NCBI GenBank assembly: GCA_013289615.1
Contig: JABCZO010000013.1
Location: 1-64,000, forward strand
Source of the DNA: Gammaproteobacteria bacterium
GTDB lineage: Bacteria > Pseudomonadota > Gammaproteobacteria > Steroidobacterales > Steroidobacteraceae
Direction of reading: 5' to 3'
DNA length: 64,000 nucleotides
The position numbers and the translations under genes are program-made. Shown here in pieces: positions 31,897-43,555 of the stretch. How positions within the stretch are numbered: position 1 is the first letter of the stretch; each line of letters starts with the position of its first letter. The notes under the pieces were generated by a model that searched no databases, was not told the origin of the DNA, and was given only the letters and a program-made list of their open reading frames with translations.

Positions 31897-32688
31897 ATGG
31901 ATGCCGCCGTACGCCTGCTGCAGTTCTCCGACCCGCACCTGATGGCCGACCCGCGTGCCACGTTGCGCGGCGTGCAAACGCTCGCCTCGATGCAACGCGT
32001 GCTCGCACATGCCGGCGGCCGGCGGCACAACATCGACGCGCTGGTGTGCACCGGCGACATCGTCAACGACGAAGCCGACGGCTACGCGCACTTCGCGCGC
32101 GAGCTGGGCACGTTCGGCAGGCCGGTGTACTGCATTCCGGGCAATCACGACGATCCGGTGCGCCTGCGCGCGGCGCTGGCGCGGCCGCCGTTCCAGGTCG
32201 GCGGCTATGCGGATCTGGGCGCCTGGCGCATCGTCCTGGTGGACAGTTGCGTTCCGGGCCAGGCTCGGGGTCGCATCAGTGCGGCCGAGCTGGCGGCGCT
32301 GGATACGGCGCTGCGCGGCGCGGCGGGCTACGCGATGGTATTCGTACATCATCACCCGGTCGGCATGGGCAGCCGTTGGCTCGATGCCGTGGGCATCGAA
32401 AATGCGGATGATTTCTTTCGCGTGCTCGATGCCCATCCGCAGCTGCGCGCGGTCAATTGGGGGCACGTGCACCAGTGCTTCGATGCGCGCCGGCGTGGCG
32501 TACGCCTGCTGGCCACGCCGTCCACCTGCGCCCAGTTCCTGCCACAGGCGAATGAATTCGCCGTCGACGCGCGGCCGCCGGCCTATCGACGCCTGACGCT
32601 GCAGGCCGACGGCACGCTCGACACCGAGGTGGTGTGGGTGGATGAGGCCGCAGCGCTGCTTGGCGGCGCGTTCGGCGCCTCGGCCTAG
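31897..32688 (+). CDS. cpdA: CpdA-like 3',5'-cyclic-AMP phosphodiesterase (metallophosphoesterase)
   Basis: 263-residue calcineurin-fold phosphoesterase. Metal-binding blocks are all present: FSDPHLM (D-x-H, motif I), CTGDIVND (GD, motif II), IPGNHDDPVRLR (GNHD, motif III), FVHHHPVGMGSRWLD (motif IV) and WGHVHQCFD (GHxH, motif V). This arrangement matches CpdA, which lowers cAMP, but the sequence alone does not fix the substrate. It converges on the LON-domain gene; the two stops overlap by 4 bp. Confidence 0.9.
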   Translation: MDAAVRLLQFSDPHLMADPRATLRGVQTLASMQRVLAHAGGRRHNIDALVCTGDIVNDEADGYAHFARELGTFGRPVYCIPGNHDDPVRLRAALARPPFQVGGYADLGAWRIVLVDSCVPGQARGRISAAELAALDTALRGAAGYAMVFVHHHPVGMGSRWLDAVGIENADDFFRVLDAHPQLRAVNWGHVHQCFDARRRGVRLLATPSTCAQFLPQANEFAVDARPPAYRRLTLQADGTLDTEVVWVDEAAALLGGAFGASA

Positions 32689-33263
32689 AGCCGGTCGGTC
32701 TCGATCAGCGGCGCCAGCATCCCTAAGCGCACATTGGGATCGTCGATCTCGAGCAGGCGCTGCTGCCAAGCCGGCTGCAGCGGCAGAAATTCCGCCAGCC
32801 GGTGGCTTACCCAGGACGCGTCCTCGTAGTTCGGCTCGATGAAGCGGCCGATGTTCGCCAGGCGCACCATGACCTTGCGCAGCACGCCCACCAGCGGCAG
32901 GAACTGCGGATCCAGCGGCGTCAGCGGCGCATCCTGTATCCATTCGACGCTGGCACGATTCAGCCCGTCGGTCTGCTGACTGCGCTGCTGCACGCGAAAG
33001 CGCCGCTCGCCGCGGCACAGCAGCCCGAGCAATCCGTCCGGCTGGGTCTGGAAATCGACGATCCGTGCCGCGGTGCCGACCGCGGCGATATTGACCGCAG
33101 CGCCGGTCTCGTTGCCATCCACGATCAGCACCACCCCGAAGCTCGCATCCTGGCGCATGCAGCCGCCGACCATGTCGACATAGCGCGTCTCGAATATGCG
33201 CAGCGGCAGCAGGCCGCCCGGAAACAGCACGGTATGGAGTGGAAACAGCGCAATGTCGTCCAT
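32685..33263 (-). CDS. LON-substrate-binding-domain (COG2802-like) protein
   Basis: 192-residue stand-alone Lon N-terminal (LAN/LON) domain protein of unknown role. ALFPLHTVLFPGGLLPLRIFETRYVDMVGGCMRQDASFGVVLI is the family core, then GTAARIVDF and FLPLQPAWQQRLLEIDDPNVRL. It lacks the AAA+ and protease parts of Lon. The ATG at 33263 is chosen over an upstream extension. It lies 16 bp downstream of mpl on the same strand. Confidence 0.85.
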   Translation of the reverse strand: MDDIALFPLHTVLFPGGLLPLRIFETRYVDMVGGCMRQDASFGVVLIVDGNETGAAVNIAAVGTAARIVDFQTQPDGLLGLLCRGERRFRVQQRSQQTDGLNRASVEWIQDAPLTPLDPQFLPLVGVLRKVMVRLANIGRFIEPNYEDASWVSHRLAEFLPLQPAWQQRLLEIDDPNVRLGMLAPLIETDRL

Positions 33264-33279
33264 CTCAGGCAGGCACGCG

Positions 33280-34728
33280 TCACTGCGCGCTGCGGCTCCC
33301 GTGCCCGCCGGCGACCGGGCGTGCCGTGAGCGCCGCCAGCAGCCGCGCATGCACGCCGCCGAAACCGCCGTTGCTCATGATCAGCGCGTGATCGCCGGCG
33401 ACCAGATCGCGTGCCAACCCGCTCACCAGCGCGTCCAGATCCTCGGCCACATGCGCGCGTTTGCCGAGCGGCGCCAGCGCACTATTCACGTCCCAGCCCA
33501 GATCCGGCGGTGCATACACCCAGACCTCGTCGGCACCGCCGAGCGCCGCCGACAACTCGCGCTGATGCACGCCCAGGCGCATGGTCTGCGAACGCGGCTC
33601 GAGCACGGCAACGATGCGCTCGCGCCCTATGCTTCGGCGCAGGCCGTCGAGCGTGGTGGCGATCGCAGTCGGATGGTGCGCAAAATCGTCGTAGACCTTG
33701 ACCCCCGCCGCCTCGCCGCGCAACTGCATGCGACGGGCGACGCCCTGGAAGCGATGCAACGCGTCGATGCCGCGCTCGATCGGCACGCCGGCGTGGCGGG
33801 CGGCAGCCAGAGCCGCCAGCGCGTTGTCCACGTTGTGCGCGCCGATCAGGTTCCAGTGCAGCTCACCGCAGTCGCGTCCCTGGTAGCGCACCTGGAAGCG
33901 ACTGAAGTCGCCGTGTGGCGGCGCCTGCGCGCTCCATTGCACCACCCCCTGTCCGCCGCGACCGCCGCGACCTGCTCCGCGACCGTCGCGGCCTGCGCCG
34001 CCCGCGAACATCTCCAGCCCGCTCCAGCATCCGGCGGCCAGTACCTGCCCCAGATGCGCATCGTCGCCGTTGCAGACGATCCGGCCGCTGGCCGGCACGG
34101 TGCGCACCAGGTGCTGGAACTGACGCTGGATGGATGCCAGATCGGGGTAGATGTCGGCGTGATCGTATTCGAGATTGTTCAGCACCAGCGTGCGCGGCCG
34201 GTAGTGCACGAATTTCGCGCGCTTGTCGAAGAACGCGGTGTCGTACTCATCGGCTTCGATGACGAAGAACGGCTGCTCGCCCAGTCGCGCGCTCAGCCCG
34301 AAATTGCCGGGAATGCCACCGATCAGAAATCCCGGCGACAAGCCGGCGTCCTCAAGGATCCAGGCGAGCATGGCGCTGGTCGTGGTCTTGCCGTGAGTGC
34401 CGGCCACCGCCAGCACCCAGCGTTCGCGCAGCAGTGCGTCGGCGAGCCACTCCGGCCCCGAGGTATAGCGCAGGCCGCGATCGAGCATCGCCTCGATCAC
34501 CGGCATGCCGCGCGTCATGACGTTGCCCACCACGACGATCTGCGGCGCAAGCGCAAGCTGGTCGGCATCGTAGCCCTCGATCAGCTCGATGCCGAGCTCG
34601 CGCAGCTGCGTGCTCATCGGCGGATAGACGTTGCGGTCCGAGCCGGTGACGCGATGTCCGGCCGCGCGCGCGATCGCCGCGATGCCGCCCATGAACGTGC
34701 CGCAGATTCCAAGAATATGAACGTGCAT
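33280..34728 (-). CDS. mpl: Mpl, UDP-N-acetylmuramate:L-Ala-gamma-D-Glu-meso-DAP ligase
   Basis: 482-residue Mur ligase used in murein tripeptide recycling. MHVHILGICGTFMGGIAAIARAAGHRVTGSD, the P-loop AVAGTHGKTTTSAMLAW, EADEYDTAFFDKRAKFVHYRPRTLVLNNLEYDHADI and VYDDFAHHPTAI are diagnostic. A Gly/Arg-rich insertion (GRDGRGAGRGGRGG, about plus 33950-34000) interrupts the central domain. Divergent from rnd. Confidence 0.96.
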   Translation of the reverse strand: MHVHILGICGTFMGGIAAIARAAGHRVTGSDRNVYPPMSTQLRELGIELIEGYDADQLALAPQIVVVGNVMTRGMPVIEAMLDRGLRYTSGPEWLADALLRERWVLAVAGTHGKTTTSAMLAWILEDAGLSPGFLIGGIPGNFGLSARLGEQPFFVIEADEYDTAFFDKRAKFVHYRPRTLVLNNLEYDHADIYPDLASIQRQFQHLVRTVPASGRIVCNGDDAHLGQVLAAGCWSGLEMFAGGAGRDGRGAGRGGRGGQGVVQWSAQAPPHGDFSRFQVRYQGRDCGELHWNLIGAHNVDNALAALAAARHAGVPIERGIDALHRFQGVARRMQLRGEAAGVKVYDDFAHHPTAIATTLDGLRRSIGRERIVAVLEPRSQTMRLGVHQRELSAALGGADEVWVYAPPDLGWDVNSALAPLGKRAHVAEDLDALVSGLARDLVAGDHALIMSNGGFGGVHARLLAALTARPVAGGHGSRSAQ

Positions 34729-34865
34729 AACCCGAACCATACCCGGCGCCGAGCGCCGCGCACAGCGGAACGTAAGCGGGGAAGCCCAAAGGCAGTAAAA
34801 TGCCACTGGCGGGCAGGTCCTGCGGCCCACGCCGCCGGGTCGTGACAAAGGATCAGGTCTCGAGC

Positions 34866-35948
34866 ATGTCGGCGATCATCAGCGATCACAACGCTTTCGC
34901 GCAGCTGTGCCGCGAACTCGCGCAGCACCGCAGCCTCGGCCTGGATACTGAATTCATGCGCGAGCGGACCTATTTCGCGCAGCTGTGTCTGCTGCAGTTG
35001 AGTTTCGGCGAACATGCGGTGTGCATCGATACGCTGGCGTTGCCGGACTTGAGTCCGCTGCGCGCGACCATGGCCTCGCCCGCCATCGGCAAGGTGCTGC
35101 ACGCCGCCCGCCAGGATCTGGAAGTGCTCGGGCCTTCCACCGGACCGTTGCTGGGGCTGTTCGATACCCAGGTGGCGGCAGCGCTGATCGGCCTGCCGGC
35201 GCAGGTCGGCTATGGGGATCTGGTAAGCCAGTTGCTGGGACGACGCCTGCACAAGGCCGAGACACGCACCGACTGGTCGCGCCGACCGCTCAGCGGCGCC
35301 CAGCTCGCCTATGCGCTCGACGACGTGCGCTACCTGCAGCCGCTGTGCGAGCAGCTGACCGAGCGGCTGCGTCAGCTTGGCCGCTGGAACTGGTTCGAGG
35401 AGGAGATGGCGCAGCTCGATGCGGTGGGATCCTTTGCCATCGATCCGGACGAGTCCTGGCGCCGTCTCAAGGGCATCGGCGAAGTGGATGCGGCTCGCCT
35501 GTCGCTGGCGCGCGCGCTGGCGGCGTGGCGCGAGCGCCGTGCCATCAGCTCGGATCGGCCTCGCAACTGGATTCTGCCCGACGCGGCGCTGCGCGACATC
35601 GTGTTGCGCGTGCCGCGCAACATGAGGGAACTGGCGCTGACGGCCGAGCTGCCCGACGGCATCCGTCACAACAGCGGCGCGGAAATCCTGGCGCTGATCG
35701 AAGCCCAGCGGCTGCCCGGGTTGCTGCCGCCGCTGCCGAAGCGGCAACGCCCCGAAGCGGCCGAAACCGAGCTGCTGCACAAACTCTCGCAGCTCACCCA
35801 GCAGACCGGACGCGAGCTTGGCATCGCGCCGGAAATCCTCGCGACGCGACGCGATATGCAGCGGCTGGTGAACGGCGCGCGCGACGGCACCCCGCTGTCG
35901 GGCTGGCGCCGCGCCGTCATCGGCGAGCGACTGCTGCAGGCGCTCTAG
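34866..35948 (+). CDS. rnd: RNase D, 3'-5' exoribonuclease
   Basis: 360-residue DEDDy exonuclease for tRNA 3' maturation. DEDD motifs: LGLDTEFMRERTYFAQLCLLQL (D-x-E), VLHAARQDLEVLG (D in motif II) and YALDDVRYLQPLCEQL (Y-x3-D, motif III). Two HRDC-like helical regions follow (WRRLKGIGEVDAARLSLARAL; KLSQLTQQTGRELGIAPEILAT). The ATG at 34866 (MSAIISDHNAF) is chosen. Its stop overlaps the convergent adk stop by 4 bp. Confidence 0.94.
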   Translation: MSAIISDHNAFAQLCRELAQHRSLGLDTEFMRERTYFAQLCLLQLSFGEHAVCIDTLALPDLSPLRATMASPAIGKVLHAARQDLEVLGPSTGPLLGLFDTQVAAALIGLPAQVGYGDLVSQLLGRRLHKAETRTDWSRRPLSGAQLAYALDDVRYLQPLCEQLTERLRQLGRWNWFEEEMAQLDAVGSFAIDPDESWRRLKGIGEVDAARLSLARALAAWRERRAISSDRPRNWILPDAALRDIVLRVPRNMRELALTAELPDGIRHNSGAEILALIEAQRLPGLLPPLPKRQRPEAAETELLHKLSQLTQQTGRELGIAPEILATRRDMQRLVNGARDGTPLSGWRRAVIGERLLQAL

Positions 35949-36628
35949 GAGGCGTTACGCAGCAGACGCTGGGCGGGCAGTGACTCGAGCAGCGCGAACA
36001 GCCGCACGGTGACCTCATCGACGCTGGCATTGGCGTCGATCGTGCGCAGCAGACCCTGGGCGGCGTAGTAATCCGCGAGCGGGCGGGTCTGCTGTTCATA
36101 GACCTCCAGACGCCGCCGGACCGTGCTTTCCTCATCATCCGCCCGCTGCACCAGCGTCGGCTGGTCGTCGCAGCGCTCGCAATGCGCCGGCGTACCGGCC
36201 GGCGAGGCGTGGATATTGAATACCCGGCCGCACTGCTGGCAGCTGCGGCGGCCGGAGATGCGCCGGACGATCTCGGCATAATCGACCTCGAACAGCACCA
36301 CCGCATCGAGCGGCCTGCCGAGTGTCCCGAGCAGGCTCGAGAGTGCCGTGGCCTGGGCGAAATTGCGCGGAAACCCGTCCAGAATGAAGCCGCGCTCGGT
36401 ATCGCGCTCGGCCAGGCGCTCACGGATGATGCCGAGCACGATTTCATCGACCACCAGCTGGCCCGAATCCATCGCCGCCTTGGCGCGCACGCCGTACTCG
36501 GTGCCGCGCGCGACCGCGCTGCGCAACAGGTCGCCGGTGGATATCTGCGGAATGCCAAATCGCTCGACCAGGCGTTGGGATTGGGTGCCTTTACCCGATC
36601 CCGGGGCCCCCATAAGCACGATGCGCAT
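35945..36628 (-). CDS. adk: Adenylate kinase
   Basis: 227 residues converting ATP + AMP to 2 ADP. P-loop MRIVLMGAPGSGKGTQSQRL, FILDGFPRNFAQATAL, and a LID with two Cys pairs (SCQQCGRVFNI and HCERCDDQ), so the LID probably binds zinc rather than using the enteric His/Ser/Asp/Thr network. LAERDTERG and RRRLEVYEQQTRPLADYY are present. Family-long LID type; normal length. Confidence 0.97.
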   Translation of the reverse strand: MRIVLMGAPGSGKGTQSQRLVERFGIPQISTGDLLRSAVARGTEYGVRAKAAMDSGQLVVDEIVLGIIRERLAERDTERGFILDGFPRNFAQATALSSLLGTLGRPLDAVVLFEVDYAEIVRRISGRRSCQQCGRVFNIHASPAGTPAHCERCDDQPTLVQRADDEESTVRRRLEVYEQQTRPLADYYAAQGLLRTIDANASVDEVTVRLFALLESLPAQRLLRNAS

Positions 36629-36861
36629 CCAGGAAACACTACCGGTCGGCGCCGCCGGGGTCAAACCACGGCCTGCGGGCGCCTGCTTGAGCCCCCTGCC
36701 GCAGCCAGCCATGGGCGATCGCGGCCTGGCCCGGATCCCGGGGGCGCTACGTGACCGTTACCATCGCTGCCAGCGAGGATCGGCGCACCGCGACGCAGGC
36801 GCGCACGCACGGTATGCTCGCGCCGCTCGATACATCACTGACTTTCGCCCACGGGTTGCCA

Positions 36862-38136
36862 ATGAAAGCTAAGCCCGCTGCACGCAATGCCCTCTACGCC
36901 CAGTCAGGCGGCGTCTCGGCCGTGATCAATGCCTCCGCCTGCGGTGTCATCCAGGCGGCTCTCAAGGCCCGACGCCATATCGGTAAGCTCTATGCCGGGC
37001 GCGACGGCATCGTCGGTGTGCTGACCGAGGATCTGATCGACCTGACGCGCGAGAGTGCGGCGACCATCCGCGCTCTGCGCTACACGCCGGCCGGCGCGTT
37101 CGGCTCCGCCCGCTACAAGCTCAAGGGCATCGAGGAAAACCGCGCGCAATACCAGCGCCTGATCGAGGTATTTCGCGCGCATGACATCGGCTATTTCTTC
37201 TATAACGGCGGCAACGACTCCATGGACACGGCGCTGAAAATCTCGCAGCTCGGCGCCGCGATGAATTATCCGCTGAGCTGCATCGGCGTACCCAAGACGG
37301 TGGACAATGACCTGCCGCACACCGATTGCTGCCCCGGCTTCGGCTCGGTGGCCAAATACATCGCGGTGTCGACGCTCGAGGCGTCGCTCGACGTGGCATC
37401 GATGGCGCGCACCTCGACCAAGGTGTTCGTGCTCGAAGTGATGGGTCGCCATGCCGGCTGGATTGCCGCAGCCGGCGGACTCGCCGGCCGCAAGCCGAGC
37501 GAGGCGCCGCACATCATCCTGTTCCCCGAGATCGCGCTCGAGCAGGCGCGCTTTCTCGAGCGCGTCAAGCAGTGCGTGCGCGACTACGGCCATTGCGTGA
37601 TCGTGGTGTCGGAGGGCGTCAAGACCGCGGACGGCAAGTTCCTGGCCGACGCCGGCACCAGCGATGCCTTCGGGCACACGCAGCTCGGCGGCGTGGGCCC
37701 GGTGCTGGCCAACATGGTGCACCAGGCATTCGGCTACAAGTATCACTGGGCGGTCGCCGACTACCTGCAGCGCGCCGCGCGCCACGTGGCCTCGAAGGTT
37801 GACGTCGAACAGGCCTATGCGGTCGGCAAGGCGGCGGTCGATTACGCGATCAAGGGCATGAACGCGGTGATGCCGGCCATCAAGCGCCGCTCTTCCAGGC
37901 CGTATCGCTGGCAGATCGTCCCGGTGCCGCTGGCCGAGGTCGCCAACGTCGAGAAGAAAGTGCCGCGTGAGTTCGTCAGCGCCGACGGCTTTGGCATCAC
38001 CGCCGCCTGCCGCCGTTATCTCGAGCCGCTGATCGCCGGCGAGGATTACCCGCCTTACCGCCATGGCCTGCCCGCCTACGTGCGCATCAAGGGCGCGACC
38101 GTCAAACGCAAACTGACATCCGAATTCAAGCTGTGA
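36862..38136 (+). CDS. pfp: Pyrophosphate-dependent 6-phosphofructokinase (PFP)
   Basis: 424 residues. The discriminating loop is YNGGNDSMDTALK, with Asp where ATP-PFKs have Gly (GGDG), and PKTVDNDLPHTDCCPGFG carries the PPi-type Lys; both point to PPi as phosphoryl donor. Other blocks are LYAQSGGVSAVINASACG, VLEVMGRHAGWIAAAGGLA and IVVSEGVKTADGK. PFP is reversible, unlike ATP-PFK. The start MKAKPAARNALYAQ is preferred over an upstream ATG at 36751. The H+-PPase gene follows 143 bp later. Confidence 0.93.
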   Translation: MKAKPAARNALYAQSGGVSAVINASACGVIQAALKARRHIGKLYAGRDGIVGVLTEDLIDLTRESAATIRALRYTPAGAFGSARYKLKGIEENRAQYQRLIEVFRAHDIGYFFYNGGNDSMDTALKISQLGAAMNYPLSCIGVPKTVDNDLPHTDCCPGFGSVAKYIAVSTLEASLDVASMARTSTKVFVLEVMGRHAGWIAAAGGLAGRKPSEAPHIILFPEIALEQARFLERVKQCVRDYGHCVIVVSEGVKTADGKFLADAGTSDAFGHTQLGGVGPVLANMVHQAFGYKYHWAVADYLQRAARHVASKVDVEQAYAVGKAAVDYAIKGMNAVMPAIKRRSSRPYRWQIVPVPLAEVANVEKKVPREFVSADGFGITAACRRYLEPLIAGEDYPPYRHGLPAYVRIKGATVKRKLTSEFKL

Positions 38137-38279
38137 ACTTCAGGCTGTCAAGCTGCCGGTGCGCGTGCCGTTGCGCCGGCACCCTATGGTATATTTCGCG
38201 GCCTTTTTCGCCGCGGGACGGCGCCGCACTGGCGCAAAAACCCTGACGACACTCGCATCGTCTTTGGTAAGGAGTCTGA

Positions 38280-40328
<2,049 letters not shown>

Positions 40329-40347
40329 GCGAGCGCCCTGGGCCGCG

Positions 40348-41250
40348 ATGCCGCTCGCCTCGGTTGCGCTCGCAGCGCTGCTCGCCCTTGCCGGACTGAT
40401 GAGGCCGCAGTCGTGCGCCTGGGCGCAGCCCGCGCTGCCGGCCATGCCGGCGCCGGGAGCGCAGGACCGGGTGCTGGTGATCGCCCCGCACCCCGACGAC
40501 GAGAGCCTGTGCTGCGCCGGCATCCTGCAGCGCGCGCGCAGCAACGGGGCTGCCACGGCGGTGGTCTGGATTACCGCCGGGGACGGCTTTGCGCTCGATG
40601 CGATGCTGGTCGAGCACTCGCCGTGGCCAACGCAGGCGGACCTGCGCCTGCTGGGCGCACAGCGGCTGACCGAGGCGGCAGCGGCGGCCATCGAACTGGG
40701 CGTGCCGCGCGCGCAGCAGTACTTCCTCGGCTACCCGGACCGCGGCGTGACGGCGCTGATGAGCGACTACTACCAGCGCAGCTACCGCTCCGGGTCCACC
40801 GGCCTCACCGCTGTGCCCTATCCGCAGGCGCTCAGTCCGTCTGCCGGTTTTACCGGCAGCAACCTCGAGCGCGACCTGGCGCGGGTGATCGACCAGTTTG
40901 CCCCGACGCTGGTGCTGGCCGCGGCACCACAGGACCGCCACCCGGACCACAACGCCAGCGGCGCGCTGGCGCGGCGCCTGCTGGCGCGCCGCGGTCAGCT
41001 CGACCGGCTACGCTACTGGATCGTGCATGCAGCGCACTGGCCCGATCCGCGCCGCTATCGCCCGGAAATGTCGCTGCTGCCGCCGGCCGAGGCGAACACG
41101 CTGCAATGGCAGAGCTTGGCGCTGACCGGCGCTGAGCGCGCTCACAAGCTCGCGGCGCTGCGCCAGCATCGCTCGCAGATCAAGGTGATGGAGTCGTTCC
41201 TGCTGTCGTTCGTGCGCGCCAACGAACTGTTCGCGCTGCCGGCCGATTAG
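40348..41250 (+). CDS. PIG-L family deacetylase, exported
   Basis: 300-residue LmbE/PIG-L fold amide hydrolase. A signal peptide (LASVALAALLALAGL, cleaved after AWAQP) precedes the zinc motif PHPDDESLCCAG; the second His site is APQDRHPDHNASGALARRL. Relatives deacetylate GlcNAc-linked sugars, but substrates vary, so I leave it unspecified. It starts 19 bp after hppA, so it may share that transcript. Confidence 0.88.
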   Translation: MPLASVALAALLALAGLMRPQSCAWAQPALPAMPAPGAQDRVLVIAPHPDDESLCCAGILQRARSNGAATAVVWITAGDGFALDAMLVEHSPWPTQADLRLLGAQRLTEAAAAAIELGVPRAQQYFLGYPDRGVTALMSDYYQRSYRSGSTGLTAVPYPQALSPSAGFTGSNLERDLARVIDQFAPTLVLAAAPQDRHPDHNASGALARRLLARRGQLDRLRYWIVHAAHWPDPRRYRPEMSLLPPAEANTLQWQSLALTGAERAHKLAALRQHRSQIKVMESFLLSFVRANELFALPAD

Positions 41251-41257
41251 CAGTGCG

Positions 41258-43555
41258 CTAGGCGGCCATCGCGAGCTTTTCGGGCCGCCCGACCGCGTAG
41301 CCCTGCAGGTAGTCCACGCCCATGCGTCGCGCCGCATCGAGCGCGCTGGCATCTTCGACCTGCTCGGCGATCACCTTGAAATTCAGGCTGCGCGCCAGCC
41401 GGATCATCGCCGTGACCATCGCCTGGTTGACGGTATCGCGGGCCAGGTTCTTGAAGAACGAGCCGTCGATCTTCAGGTAATCGACCGCCAGGTTCTTCAG
41501 GTTGGCGAACGAGCCCAGGCCACTGCCAAAGTCGTCGAGCGCGAAGCGACAGCCCATGCCGTGCAGTACGCCGACAAAGCGCCGCGCCTGCTCGAGATTC
41601 CCGACCACGGCATTTTCGGCGATCTCGAAGCACACCTGCGCCGGATTGGCCCCGGTGGAATCGAAGCACTCGACCACGAACTCGAGAAACTGGCTGTCCT
41701 GCAGCGTCTGGCCGGAGATGTTGATCGCCAGGCTGCGCTTCGGGGCGAGCGCAATCGCACCGCGCCCCATCGCCGTCAGCGTGGTTTGCACCACCCAGCG
41801 ATCCACCAGCACCATCAGCCGGTAGCGCTCGGCGGCGCGCACGAATTCGATCGGTGATATGTGCTGCCCGGAGTCATCGCGCAACCGTACCAGCACCTCC
41901 ATCGCCGGTCCCTCGTCGTTGGCGGCGAATGCGGCCACGATCGGCTGGCAGTAGAGTTCGAAGCGGCTGTCGCGCAGCGCCGCCTGCAGGGTCTGCAGCC
42001 ACTGGATCTCGCCGTTCTGGCGCGCAAAGATCTCATCGCGCGCCGAGTACACGGAAACATGGCCGCCCTGGCGCTTGGCAACGTAGCAGGCGGAGTCGGC
42101 CGCGGCCAGCGATTCCTCCATGGTGCCGCTGTCACGTGCGATCTCGACCAGGCCGATGCTCACACCGACATTGAAGATCTTCTCCTTCCACACGAAACGG
42201 AATTCATTGACCGCCCGGCAGACGTCGTCGGCGATCTGGCGCGCCTTCTCCAGCGGGCAGCCCACCAGCAGCATGCCGAATTCATCGCCGCCGACGCGTG
42301 CCACCGTGTCCGAGTCGCGCACCGCGTCGCGCAGGATCTTGGCGCACTCGCGCAGCATGGCGTCGCCGGCAACGTGGCCGCTGGTGTCGTTGATGGTCTT
42401 GAAGCGATCCAGGTCGAGGTAGCACAGCACATGAGCGCCGTCGCCGCGGTGCGCCGTGTCCACCGCCTCCTGCAGCCGGCGTTCGAATTCGCGTCGATTG
42501 ACCAGCCCGGTGAGCGCATCGTGCGTGGCCTGATACGACATCTGGCGTGCCATGCCGCGCATTTCGGTCACATCGTGCAGCAGCACCACGGCACCGATGG
42601 TCTCGCCGGTATCCATCTGTATCGGCGAGGCCGACAGCTCCACCAGATGTTCGGCGCCACCAGGCGGCCGGATCATCAGTGCGCGCCGGCCCAGCGTCGG
42701 CGGCGCGCCGGCCGTCAGCGCCTGGCGCACCGGCTCGGCCATGAATTTGCGATCGGCCTCGTCCGCCACGGTCGCCAGGTCTTCCAGCATCGTGCCGGCC
42801 GCCTCATCGGCGACCACGCCCATGAGGCGCGCCGCGGCCGGGTTGATGTAGTCGACGCGTCCGTCGACGTCGGTCGTGATCAGCGCTTCGGACAGCGACT
42901 CAAGCGCGCGGCGCGAGCGCGAGCGGCCGCCCGCGTCCTGCAGCGCCTGCAGCGTCTGGGTCGGCAGTACTTCGACGCCGACGATCAGCAGCGCACGCTC
43001 GCCCTCGAAGTCGACCACCCAGGTAGACAGCTCCAGCCGCGCACTCTGGCCGGTGAAGCCGACCAGGTCGATCTCATAGCGCTCGGCCGTCGGTTCCCCG
43101 GCCAGCCGCCGGCGCATGTTGTCGGCCACCAGCTCCGTGTGGTCCGCTGGCACCAGATCCTCGAGCCGGCGCCCAAGCAGATCCTCGACCTTGCTGCCCA
43201 TCAGGTTCGCGAACTGCGGATTGACGTAACGAATCGTCTTGCCATGGATCAGCACCGCCTCGTGCACGCGATCACCGAGCGAGCCGATCGGGGTGCTGGC
43301 GGCGGCGGCGCGCTCGGACTCGGCGGCCACGCGGCCGAGCAGATGATTCACCGCGGTGACCATATCGGCCAGTTCGCGCTGGTCGGTGTGCAGTTCGATG
43401 TGGCTGTTGAGGGAATCGCCGAGCGCGATGCGCTGTACCTGCAGCGACACCAGCTCAAGCGCGTTGAGCTGGCGCCGTTGCAGGAAAAACAGCACCAGTA
43501 GCAGTATCGCGGCGACACCGAAGAGGAGGCAGAGCAGAACGATGATCGACATCAA
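41258..43555 (-). CDS. Membrane sensor with two PAS domains, GGDEF and EAL
   Basis: 765-residue c-di-GMP enzyme. Layout: N-terminal membrane segment (IIVLLCLLFGVAAILLLVLFFL), PAS at about residues 95-200 and 215-325, GGDEF about 340-500 with intact VGGDEFG, EAL about 515-760. In the EAL domain the signature is EVL (PAMEVLVRL), while NISGQTL, CFEIAENAVV, DDFGSG and LKIDGSFF are recognisable and EQVED replaces the usual EGVE. Which activity dominates cannot be told from sequence. Alone on its strand, divergent from pcm. Confidence 0.92.
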   Translation of the reverse strand: MMSIIVLLCLLFGVAAILLLVLFFLQRRQLNALELVSLQVQRIALGDSLNSHIELHTDQRELADMVTAVNHLLGRVAAESERAAAASTPIGSLGDRVHEAVLIHGKTIRYVNPQFANLMGSKVEDLLGRRLEDLVPADHTELVADNMRRRLAGEPTAERYEIDLVGFTGQSARLELSTWVVDFEGERALLIVGVEVLPTQTLQALQDAGGRSRSRRALESLSEALITTDVDGRVDYINPAAARLMGVVADEAAGTMLEDLATVADEADRKFMAEPVRQALTAGAPPTLGRRALMIRPPGGAEHLVELSASPIQMDTGETIGAVVLLHDVTEMRGMARQMSYQATHDALTGLVNRREFERRLQEAVDTAHRGDGAHVLCYLDLDRFKTINDTSGHVAGDAMLRECAKILRDAVRDSDTVARVGGDEFGMLLVGCPLEKARQIADDVCRAVNEFRFVWKEKIFNVGVSIGLVEIARDSGTMEESLAAADSACYVAKRQGGHVSVYSARDEIFARQNGEIQWLQTLQAALRDSRFELYCQPIVAAFAANDEGPAMEVLVRLRDDSGQHISPIEFVRAAERYRLMVLVDRWVVQTTLTAMGRGAIALAPKRSLAINISGQTLQDSQFLEFVVECFDSTGANPAQVCFEIAENAVVGNLEQARRFVGVLHGMGCRFALDDFGSGLGSFANLKNLAVDYLKIDGSFFKNLARDTVNQAMVTAMIRLARSLNFKVIAEQVEDASALDAARRMGVDYLQGYAVGRPEKLAMAA

